DNA of 23,423 nucleotides from an uncultured Christensenella sp. (GTDB lineage Bacteria; Bacillota; Clostridia; Christensenellales; Pumilibacteraceae). Shown in pieces: positions 8,479 through 15,433 of this stretch. The notes below the pieces were generated by a model. It saw nothing but the letters and a program-made list of their open reading frames with translations. It was not told the DNA's origin and searched no databases. How positions within the stretch are numbered: the stretch's first letter is position 1; the number at the start of each line of letters is the position of its first letter. Location: contig CAJUBY010000030.1 in assembly GCA_910585055.1 (NCBI GenBank), positions 1-23,423 on the forward strand, in the 5' to 3' direction. Made by a program: the position numbers and the translations under genes.

Positions 8479-8511
8479 TTACCGCCGTTATAAACAACGG
8501 CGGTAATTTTT
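8479..8511 (+). terminator. Rho-independent terminator of the six-gene operon
   Basis: A perfect 11-bp stem (8479-8489 with 8496-8506, sequence TTACCGCCGTT) encloses a six-base loop and is followed by five T residues. It begins 13 bases after the last stop codon of the operon. Confidence 0.9.
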
Positions 8512-8512
8512 A

Positions 8513-8578
8513 TGCGGAAAACCGTTTCTTCCGTGCGGTATATATTTATTCTTGCGGAAATTTGACATATTGTTGCGG
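8513..8578 (+). repeat. Four helically phased TGCGG boxes
   Basis: TGCGG occurs at 8513-8517, 8534-8538, 8553-8557 and 8574-8578, giving steps of 21, 19 and 21 bp. All are in the same orientation, and the array ends 17 bp before the -35 box of the lipoprotein promoter. Spacing near two DNA turns would place all boxes on one face of the helix, as in arrays bound by an activator. The binding protein is unknown, and chance repetition of a 5-mer is possible. Confidence 0.4.
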
Positions 8579-8595
8579 TTTTTTGGGGAAAACTA

Positions 8596-8624
8596 TTGAC
8601 ACCGTAGTTTTCAGTTGTTAAAAT
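8596..8624 (+). promoter_or_regulatory. Sigma-A-type promoter of the surface-protein operon
   Basis: A perfect TTGACA at 8596-8601 and TAAAAT at 8619-8624 are separated by 17 bp. The leader of about 38 bases ends in GGAG at 8658-8661, seven bases before ATG 8669. Confidence 0.82.
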
Positions 8625-8668
8625 AAAGCACACGATAATATATCGGCAATCTATATCGGAGATGATAA

Positions 8669-10750
8669 ATGAAAAAGAAGTTGCGTTTTTTACTGATGTC
8701 GGCGTGTATCGCCGCGGCGTTATGCGCTTCCTCATGCGGCGACGTGCCTCCCGGCGGTAATAAGCCGGAAGATCCCGGTCCCGGCATTACCGATCCGGAC
8801 GATCCGAATAAGCCCGATCCGGATGATCCGGATAAACCCGACCCGGACGATCCCGACGATAATGATAAAAAGGTGTCTTACAGTATCACGGTAAAGGATT
8901 GTTTCGATTCCGTGATCTCCGGTGCGAAAATAAGCATGGACGGAACGGAAAAGGGCGTGACCGATGATTCGGGCAAGTTTACGGTCGCGGATGTTAAAGC
9001 GTCGGACAGCGGCGTTATATCTGTTTCGTACGAAGGATATGTCTCACGGGAAATAACGTATGGGGGGGGGAATGCCACGGGCGGAACGGTATCGCTCGGT
9101 GATATCGATCTTGTCAAAAATTATACGGTCGTATCTTCGCTGGAGACGGTCGCTTGGGAGAAATTCGAAGCGTTTACCGTAAAGTGTACGCGCGACGTAA
9201 GTGCTCTGCTTATTTCCGCGGTCGCGGATAACGTCGTATTCACGTCTGAAGGACGCGACAGCAAGCTGGAGTTTTACGTATCGAAGGGCGCTGTATCGGC
9301 TTCGCGCGACGGCAACGTTACATTGGTGTCGGTCACTAGCGACGGCACGGTCGCCAAAAAGAATTTCGGCGGAAGAGATCTGTCGTCGTATAACGTGAAA
9401 TCGAGCGTCGTTGCCGAAAACGGCAAGACCGAAATAGATCTCAGCATACCTTACGCTATGCTCGGTTGCGCAAAGACGAATACGGTAGGTATCGCGGCAG
9501 GCTTATATTCGGATACCGACGGAGAGCGGGCGGAAATGACGGTCCCCGGCGGCGGCGTTACCGCGCCGTCCGATCCGCGCACATATTTGCGTATCGACAA
9601 GACCAACAAAGTATTCGTTTCGCCGAAAAACGAACAGGTCGAAACGCCTTCGTACGATAAGGCGGAGCTGACGAAAGGTTATAGGATGCAGTTCTCGACG
9701 CCCGAACTGAACAAAGTCGCGGACGCCGACGATATGTATCTCAAAGCGGAAAAGCAAGACGACGGTTTTATCGTTTCGATGATCGGGTTCGGCGATTTTG
9801 CCGATAACGAACATGTTAAGCTTATATTCCATACTTCCGATACCGACGCGAGCGGATGGGCGATCCAGACAAGCGACCTGTCGGTGCTTGTAAGCAAAAC
9901 TAAAGCGGCGTTCAGAACGGGCATTACCAAGTTTTGGAGCGCAGACGGCGGTTACACTGTGTTCGATCCGATCAAGGAGACGGCTTTGAGTTCCGCGCCC
10001 GAATACGCCGAAAACGACGGATGGTTCTCTTTGAAGATAAAAGTTCTGTTCGAAGAGATACCCGGCTATCGCGCCGACGGCAAAGTATCGCTTTTTGCTA
10101 TGGAATTTGCGGATAACGGAACGGCTAACGGGCTGATTTACGACGGTAAAGATTATCGAAACGGAATGCTTGTAGACGGTCAGTCGCAGGGCGATCCCGC
10201 CGCGCAAAGTTCGTACTTTATTATACAGGAAAAACCGGAAAGCGAACTCGTAAAAGGCTACGGTATACGCTTTGCCACCGGTGCGGATAATATTTACGCC
10301 AAGGTCGAGCGAGGCGTTTCATCACTCACTCTGCATATACGCGGTTTTAAAGCGTTGGGAGCCAACGACTTTATTCGGCTGATAGTGCATAACGGAGATA
10401 CCGCCGATACCAACGCGTGGCAGATCGATACAAAAGACGTAAGCTTTACCGTTTACAAAGATATAGTTTACACGCAAACGGGCAACGTGAGCTTTTTCGA
10501 TAACGAATCCGATGCGTTCCACGGTCACGAGACGGCTTTGCATTCTTCGCCGGAGTTTAAACAAAACGACGGTTATTGGGATATGACGGTTACCGTCGAG
10601 TACATCGAACTGGGCGCGGAGATCTATTCCGATACGGAACTTCGGGCATTGCTCGTTAAATATACCGGAACAAAACTCGAGAGCGGTACGGCGCAGAACG
10701 GCAAGCCGCTCGGCGATCCGGCGTTCCAAAAGAACTGGTTTGTGATATAA
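8669..10750 (+). CDS. Surface lipoprotein with tandem carbohydrate-binding-like domains
   Basis: The 693-residue product begins with a lipoprotein signal peptide: KKK, a hydrophobic core, and a lipobox ASSC with Cys23 as the lipidated residue. A Pro/Asp-rich linker with DDPDKP-type repeats follows to about residue 68. Next comes a small beta-sandwich like carboxypeptidase-regulatory domains (about 70-150). Three beta-rich modules then follow. The last two are clearly homologous (LTKGYRMQF... and LVKGYGIRF..., both with AWQI- or WAIQ-like blocks) and resemble CBM9/DOMON-type sugar-binding folds. The likely role is glycan binding at the cell surface. A nine-G tract at 9062-9070 lies in the coding sequence. 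It is 13 bases upstream of the SGNH-hydrolase gene and shares its promoter. No catalytic domain is evident. Confidence 0.82.
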   Translation: MKKKLRFLLMSACIAAALCASSCGDVPPGGNKPEDPGPGITDPDDPNKPDPDDPDKPDPDDPDDNDKKVSYSITVKDCFDSVISGAKISMDGTEKGVTDDSGKFTVADVKASDSGVISVSYEGYVSREITYGGGNATGGTVSLGDIDLVKNYTVVSSLETVAWEKFEAFTVKCTRDVSALLISAVADNVVFTSEGRDSKLEFYVSKGAVSASRDGNVTLVSVTSDGTVAKKNFGGRDLSSYNVKSSVVAENGKTEIDLSIPYAMLGCAKTNTVGIAAGLYSDTDGERAEMTVPGGGVTAPSDPRTYLRIDKTNKVFVSPKNEQVETPSYDKAELTKGYRMQFSTPELNKVADADDMYLKAEKQDDGFIVSMIGFGDFADNEHVKLIFHTSDTDASGWAIQTSDLSVLVSKTKAAFRTGITKFWSADGGYTVFDPIKETALSSAPEYAENDGWFSLKIKVLFEEIPGYRADGKVSLFAMEFADNGTANGLIYDGKDYRNGMLVDGQSQGDPAAQSSYFIIQEKPESELVKGYGIRFATGADNIYAKVERGVSSLTLHIRGFKALGANDFIRLIVHNGDTADTNAWQIDTKDVSFTVYKDIVYTQTGNVSFFDNESDAFHGHETALHSSPEFKQNDGYWDMTVTVEYIELGAEIYSDTELRALLVKYTGTKLESGTAQNGKPLGDPAFQKNWFVI
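9062..9070 (+). repeat. Nine-G homopolymer tract inside the lipoprotein gene
   Basis: Nine consecutive G residues encode Gly-Gly-Gly near residue 133, between the carboxypeptidase-regulatory-like domain and the first binding module. Loss or gain of one G would truncate the protein early. The frame is open at the length shown. Confidence 0.9.
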
Positions 10751-10763
10751 GGAGCGTACAGAT

Positions 10764-13700
10764 ATGAGACATATGATCGAAAATAAATTTTCCGTAAAAA
10801 AGATACTTGCGGCTGTTGCGGCGGCTGTGCTGTGCTTGGGTACAGTATTCGGCGCCGCCCCGGTCCGCGCCGTTGCGGAAACCGAAGATACCTTGCAGTC
10901 TATTATAGACGGCGCGGCGGACGGCGCTATAGTCAAGCTCGAAGGAGACGTGTCGCAAAACGTGACCGTCGGCGCCGAAAAGAACATTACGCTCGACCTT
11001 GCCGGACATATGCTAAACGGTAAGATAGTCAACAACGGTACTTTGGCGCTTACCGATTCCGTGGGCGGCGGCGCGGCGCAGATAACGAGCAGTGCGGACG
11101 GCGTGCAATCGGTCGTGGAAAACGGCGGAACGTTTACGTTAAACGGCGCGACACTGCGCGGCGTCGGAACGGGCGCGTCGACAGAAGCGAATGTTATCGT
11201 TAATAAAAGCGGCGGCAAACTGTATGTGCGCGCCGGCGAGGTCGTAGCGACATCGACGGGCACCAAATGGGGATTCGGTATAAACAATCTCGGCGGCGGC
11301 GTGATCGAAGAAATAAGCGGCGGATGTATAGAGTCGTATATAACCAATTCCGGATCTGGCAGTAATGCGCTTGCTATCAACAATAGCGGTACGATAAAAA
11401 CAATAAGCGGCGGTACGCTGTACGCGCATACAAAGGGAACAGGTTATGCGACGTCTATCCGTATAAACGGCGGCGGCGTCGTGCAGAGTATAACGGGCGG
11501 CGATCTTTCCGCATATGTCGATAATGCGGCGTCCGATATAACCAAAGCGTACGGAATATACGTTACCAATAACGGTACCGTAAATAAGATTTCGGGCGGC
11601 GATATTTCTGCGCGTACCACGGCAATGCAGTGGGCGTTCGGCATCTGGAATCAAGGCAAGATAGGTTCGGTCGAAGGCGGTACTGTAAGCGCGTTGATCG
11701 AACATAACAGGTCTGCGCCAAATGCGATAGCCATATCCAACGAAAAGACGATCGACTCGATCTCGGGCGGTACTTTCTACGCATATTCGTCCAACAGCAA
11801 CGGCGGTACCATAGGCGTACGCAGCCGCGGCGCAGACGCAAAAGTACTGTCGCTTACCGGCGGTACGGTGCGTTTGAATAAGCAGAATGACAACCATTAT
11901 TTTCTTTCCGAATCCAACGGTTCGATAACGTTCGGTCAAGGATATTCGCTTGCGCCGATAACGCAAAATAGTTACCGTTACGTTTTGGGTGCGGATCAGA
12001 CCGTAAAAGAAGAATACAAAGACGGCGAGTCGGTGATGACCGGCATCGTATCCGATAAAGACGGTACGGCTGTCAAGGAATATAAGCTTGTCGGCACCGA
12101 ACTCAATAAAGCGGCGTACATCGGCGACGTAGGTTACGCATCGGTGAGCGCGGCGGTCGCAGATTCTAAAGCCGGCGATACCGTGCGCGTGGCACAGGAC
12201 GCCGAAGAATCGATCGTCATCGAAGAAGGAAAGGATGTCGTAGTGGATTTCGGCGGTTACCGTATAACGGGAACTATTACCAACGGCGGTACAGTTACGC
12301 TCCGCGGCGAAGCGGACGGAGGTATGTATAAGCAGTCTGCGGCCAACGGTCTGGACGCGATTATTTATAACCGCGGCATGCTCACGGTAGACGGTATTTC
12401 TATCCGTAACGACGGCATTAACAATATCGCCGAGGCGGACGGCATTTACAACTACGAAGGCGCTATGCTTACTTTTAACGGCGGAAGGATGCGTTGCATT
12501 TCCTACGGGACCAAATGGTCGCATGCCGTTATAAACGCAGGCGATGCCGTTATAAACGGCGGCGATATTCAGTCGATATCGTTAAGTACCGCTACGGCGA
12601 GTAATATCGTTGCGATCGCCGCGACGGGATCGGGCAAAGTCACCGTAAACGGCGGTAGCATATATTCGCAATCGGCAGGCAACGGCGGTTCTGCTGTAGG
12701 TATCCGTACCCAAGGAACTTCCCAAGCGGAAATTGTTTCCGGCGTTGTTAAAGCAGTTGTTTCCAATCCGAACGGCGCTTGCGAAGCGTACGCTGTCAAC
12801 GTAGACGGCGCATCGTCGGGCATAACCGTTTCCGGCGGTACGGTCACTGCGGAAACGTACAACGACTATGCGTTCGGCATATTCGCAAAAGGCAGCGTTA
12901 AGATCTCGGGCGGCAGAGTGAGCGCTTACGCAAATCACATGCAAAAAGCGCCCAATATCATAGGCGTTTCGATAAACGCCGGCGCTACTGTAGAGATATC
13001 GGGCGGATATATTTCCGGTTATTCGAAAAACGTCGAAGCGGAAAAAGGCGAAACGTACGGGGTGCGCAACAACGGCACGCTCACGGTAAGCGGCGGCGTA
13101 TTCGGTTACAATAAATCCAACGGCAACAGCTCGTATATATTTACCAACAGCGGCACGACGACATTTGCGGAAGGTGTGAGCATTGTGGACGGAACATTCG
13201 ATAAGATAGGTTACGCATCGGCGGACGGCGATGTTATAGTGGAACAGCGCGACGGCGAAAAGTTTATCGGCGCAAACGTTTACCGCGACGGGGAGCTTGT
13301 TTACGAATACGAAGATCACGCCCGTAGCGGAAGCGTTCTCGACGGGTTCGTGACGGTGGACGGCGATAAGATAGGTAAGTCCGATTTTGCGGCGCTTACC
13401 GAATCGGCAGTCGTCGAAGCGGCGTATTCTGCTGTTCCCGCTTTTTGCTTTTTGGGTTCGTCCGTAACGTACGGAGCGGCAAACCACGGATCGTCTTTCG
13501 TTAATTATATAGCGAACACTTTGGACTGCCGGGTCATAAAGGAGGCTGTCAGCGGAACGACTCTTGCGGATAACAACGCCAATTCGTATGTTTCGAGAAT
13601 GCTCGCAAACATTCCCGCAACGGAAAAGATCGATCATCTTATCGTGCAGCTTTCCACCAACGACGTTACGCAAAATATCGTCGTAGGCGACGTAGCGCCC

Positions 13701-14024
13701 AATAAGAACATAGAAGAATTCGACAGAACTACAACAGTCGGTGCTATGGAATATATTATCGCGTATGCGAAAAAGACATGGGGATGTAAAGTTTCGTTCT
13801 ACACGAATCCCTGCTACAATAACGCACAGTACGAAGCATTGATGAAAAAGCTCGATCTTCTCAAAGCCAAATGGAATATCGGCGTAGTGGACTTCTATTA
13901 TTACACCGATATGGACGCGCTCGATCAGGCGACGCTTTCGTCGTATATGGCGGATCCCATACATCCCAACGCAATGGGTTATGAGTGGATGGGCGGTGTA
14001 TTTTCCGAGTATCTCGTAAAGTGA
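10764..14024 (+). CDS. Secreted beta-helix-like protein with C-terminal SGNH/GDSL hydrolase domain
   Basis: The 1086-residue product starts with a signal peptide (basic start, hydrophobic core, probable cleavage near the AVA of residues 36-38). Two large homologous blocks follow, from about 42 to 430 and 460 to 830. Each opens with a similar strand pattern (KNITLDLAGH and KDVVVDFGGY) and continues with many irregular 20-30-residue repeats ending in SGG, as in right-handed beta-helix surface proteins. The C-terminal domain (about 890-1086) has SGNH landmarks: GSSVTYG at 898-904 with Ser900 the probable nucleophile, a Gly-containing SGTTLADN block, LSTND, and DPIHPN with Asp1064 and His1067. 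It is probably an esterase/deacetylase presented outside the cell, acting on acylated glycans. GGAG lies nine bases before the ATG. No sortase motif or membrane anchor is visible at the C terminus. Confidence 0.83.
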   Translation: MRHMIENKFSVKKILAAVAAAVLCLGTVFGAAPVRAVAETEDTLQSIIDGAADGAIVKLEGDVSQNVTVGAEKNITLDLAGHMLNGKIVNNGTLALTDSVGGGAAQITSSADGVQSVVENGGTFTLNGATLRGVGTGASTEANVIVNKSGGKLYVRAGEVVATSTGTKWGFGINNLGGGVIEEISGGCIESYITNSGSGSNALAINNSGTIKTISGGTLYAHTKGTGYATSIRINGGGVVQSITGGDLSAYVDNAASDITKAYGIYVTNNGTVNKISGGDISARTTAMQWAFGIWNQGKIGSVEGGTVSALIEHNRSAPNAIAISNEKTIDSISGGTFYAYSSNSNGGTIGVRSRGADAKVLSLTGGTVRLNKQNDNHYFLSESNGSITFGQGYSLAPITQNSYRYVLGADQTVKEEYKDGESVMTGIVSDKDGTAVKEYKLVGTELNKAAYIGDVGYASVSAAVADSKAGDTVRVAQDAEESIVIEEGKDVVVDFGGYRITGTITNGGTVTLRGEADGGMYKQSAANGLDAIIYNRGMLTVDGISIRNDGINNIAEADGIYNYEGAMLTFNGGRMRCISYGTKWSHAVINAGDAVINGGDIQSISLSTATASNIVAIAATGSGKVTVNGGSIYSQSAGNGGSAVGIRTQGTSQAEIVSGVVKAVVSNPNGACEAYAVNVDGASSGITVSGGTVTAETYNDYAFGIFAKGSVKISGGRVSAYANHMQKAPNIIGVSINAGATVEISGGYISGYSKNVEAEKGETYGVRNNGTLTVSGGVFGYNKSNGNSSYIFTNSGTTTFAEGVSIVDGTFDKIGYASADGDVIVEQRDGEKFIGANVYRDGELVYEYEDHARSGSVLDGFVTVDGDKIGKSDFAALTESAVVEAAYSAVPAFCFLGSSVTYGAANHGSSFVNYIANTLDCRVIKEAVSGTTLADNNANSYVSRMLANIPATEKIDHLIVQLSTNDVTQNIVVGDVAPNKNIEEFDRTTTVGAMEYIIAYAKKTWGCKVSFYTNPCYNNAQYEALMKKLDLLKAKWNIGVVDFYYYTDMDALDQATLSSYMADPIHPNAMGYEWMGGVFSEYLVK

Positions 14025-14143
14025 CTGAAAGCTTTGCGGACGGAAGTTCGATCTGTCGTAACGGGCGATAACGGACACGAATATCCGATAGAAAAATGAT
14101 TATAATATTGTTTGCTTTTGATTTAATGGCAGACCTATAAATA

Positions 14144-14184
14144 CAAGATCCGCCGACTGTACCGTCGGCGGATCTTGCTGTTTT
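14144..14184 (+). terminator. Hairpin terminator between the surface operon and spoIIID
   Basis: A perfect 14-bp stem (14144-14157 with 14164-14177) has a six-base loop and is followed by CTG and four T residues. It lies between convergent genes and may also end spoIIID transcription, although the T-run on the minus strand is poor. Confidence 0.85.
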
Positions 14185-14223
14185 ATGCGGAATAAAGTTA
14201 GTATTATAAATATCCGTCGTATT

Positions 14224-14493
14224 TCACGGTTTTTCGCGCTTTTTCTCGGCGCATTTTTGTTTGGTGGCTTCGCCGCCGCGTAGGTGCCGCACGCTCAAAT
14301 TATAGTCGAGGATCTTGCGTACGGTCTCGGACAGTTCGGGATCGATGTGCGGCAGCCGTTCCGTAACGTCTTTATGTACGGTGGATTTGCCCAACCCGAA
14401 ATGTTTTGCGGCGTCGCGTACCGTACATTCCGTCATGGCGATATACTTGCCGATCTCCGCGGCTCTTGTGTGTTTGATGTCGGTCACTGTCAT
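14224..14493 (-). CDS. spoIIID: Sporulation transcriptional regulator SpoIIID
   Basis: The 89-residue protein is a mother-cell sporulation regulator that binds DNA as a monomer and switches genes within the sigma-E and then sigma-K programmes. Family hallmarks are clear: IGKYI, then the helix-turn-helix TVRDAAKHFGLGKSTVHKDV, TERLP, and RHLRGGEATK near the C terminus. The length matches the family (about 90). The frame extends upstream to 14613, but ATG 14493 is chosen because GGAG (14503-14500) lies six bases before it and the family begins at this point. The gene is divergent from greA and convergent with the surface operon. A sigma-E-like promoter lies just upstream. Its presence implies that the organism forms endospores or descends from one that did. 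Confidence 0.95.
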   Translation of the reverse strand: MTVTDIKHTRAAEIGKYIAMTECTVRDAAKHFGLGKSTVHKDVTERLPHIDPELSETVRKILDYNLSVRHLRGGEATKQKCAEKKREKP

Positions 14494-14521
14494 ATCATTC
14501 TCCGTTATCCGGTGGTTGTAT

Positions 14522-14551
14522 AATCTATGACCGTATTCGACCGAATATGAC
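14522..14551 (-). promoter_or_regulatory. Sigma-E-like promoter of spoIIID
   Basis: On the minus strand GTCATATT (14551-14544) and CATAGATT (14529-14522) are 14 bp apart, close to the Bacillus sigma-E pattern (ATATT, 13-15 bp, CATACAAT-like). Bacillus spoIIID is known to depend on sigma-E. The implied leader is about 20 bases. Confidence 0.6.
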
Positions 14552-14618
14552 AATATATGCGTTTTGTATGCGACGCCGCCGATCGCGGACATAACGCAAA
14601 GGTCGGCATACAAAATAC

Positions 14619-14647
14619 TTGACTAAAATTTCGTTATTGTTTATAAT
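14619..14647 (+). promoter_or_regulatory. Sigma-A-type promoter of the greA-lysS group
   Basis: TTGACT at 14619-14624 and TATAAT at 14642-14647 are 17 bp apart. AAGGAG at 14667-14672 precedes ATG 14679 by six bases. No terminator hairpin was noticed between this point and the end of ricT, so it may drive the whole housekeeping run. Confidence 0.8.
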
Positions 14648-14678
14648 ATAACGTGAATAAATAGGCAAGGAGTTTAAT

Positions 14679-15393
14679 ATGCCCAAAGAATATATTATGA
14701 CCGCACAAGGGAAGCGCGAACTTGAAGAACGGCTTGAACACATAAAAATGGTCGAAATGCCGGCAATCGTCGAAGAGATAGCCAAGGCGCGTGCGCAGGG
14801 CGACCTTTCGGAGAACGCCGAATACGAGATCGCACGCGAAGAACAGGCGCAGTTGCAAAACGAGATCGATTCCATAAAAGAAAAGCTGGCAGGCGCCAAA
14901 GTCCTTGACGAAAAATCGATAAACGACGACGTCGTTTCCATCGGTTGTGCTGTCGAGCTTATAGAAGCGGATATAGAAGAAGGGCTTGCCGCAGTAGAAA
15001 AATGTGGGCTTACGCGTACGGATATCATCGACGGATTTCTTACTCGCATGTCGGTCAACGATATGCGTGCCAACCGTTATAACCGCGGTATTTTGAACGA
15101 ACTGACCTCCGAAGACTACGCCGACGCGTGCGGCGAACTTTTGGCGTCCAAAAGGTTCAAACGCGACCAAAGCCAAACCCCGTGCCAAGTTGGATAAATC
15201 AAAGTGCGAAGGTATAAAAGTTTACACTATAGTGGGATCTCACGAAGCGGATGCGGTCAACGGCAGGATTTCCAACGAGTCGCGTGTGGGCGCGGCTCTG
15301 CTCAACAAGACCGAAAACGACGTGGTTATGGTGGGCGATCTGCTGTTTAAGATCTTGAATATAGTGGTCGACAGAAAAGCCGTAAAAAAATAA
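14679..15393 (+). pseudogene. greA: greA split by a 223-bp insertion and frameshift
   Basis: GreA rescues backtracked RNA polymerase by stimulating transcript cleavage. The N-terminal coiled-coil half is intact (residues 1 to about 98), including the family block ARAQGDLSENAEY and the start of the C-terminal domain (VSIGCAVELI). The rest of the C-terminal domain (KVYTIVGSHEAD, RISNES, GDLLFKI) lies downstream in the +1 frame, from about 15192 to 15393. Between them lie 74 unrelated codons ending in TAA at 15195-15197. Cutting out one GGATA-to-GGATA unit rejoins the halves in frame as 163 residues, normal for GreA (about 158). As read, the gene would yield a 172-residue protein with a replaced C terminus. 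The downstream piece has only a TTG at 15190 without a Shine-Dalgarno sequence. An assembly artefact is possible. Confidence 0.8.
14969..15191 (+). other. 223-bp insertion inside greA flanked by GGATA repeats
   Basis: GGATA occurs at 14969-14973 and 15192-15196, and the unit between has no counterpart in GreA. It is open in the upstream greA frame for all 74 codons with codon use like the surrounding genes, which suggests a fragment of another coding sequence. I could not recognise the product. No terminal inverted repeats, transposase or intein-like residues were found. Confidence 0.6.
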
Positions 15394-15433
15394 AAACTTA
15401 AGACATTGCAATATCAACTTAAAAGAGAGAATC

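Noticed and set aside
8562..8590. A second TTGACA at 8562-8567 as another promoter for the lipoprotein gene
   Set aside because: No -10 box occurs at a usable distance (GGGGAA at 17 bp).
10900..13150. Regular repeats in the large surface gene that might be taken for a CRISPR array
   Set aside because: The repeats are protein-level and irregular in length, diverged at DNA level, and lie in one continuous reading frame.
12582..14078. Very long open frame on the minus strand opposite the SGNH hydrolase gene (similar ones at 11139-12524 and 19499-20671)
   Set aside because: The products are Arg/Tyr/Ile-rich without recognisable motifs, lie fully opposite genes with signal peptide and domain evidence, and are explained by codon bias of the plus strand.
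14969..15191. greA insert as a self-splicing group I intron or an intein
   Set aside because: None of the possible boundaries gives the U before the 5' site together with a terminal G of group I introns; an intein would need well over 100 residues, Cys/Ser at the ends and an in-frame exit, all absent.
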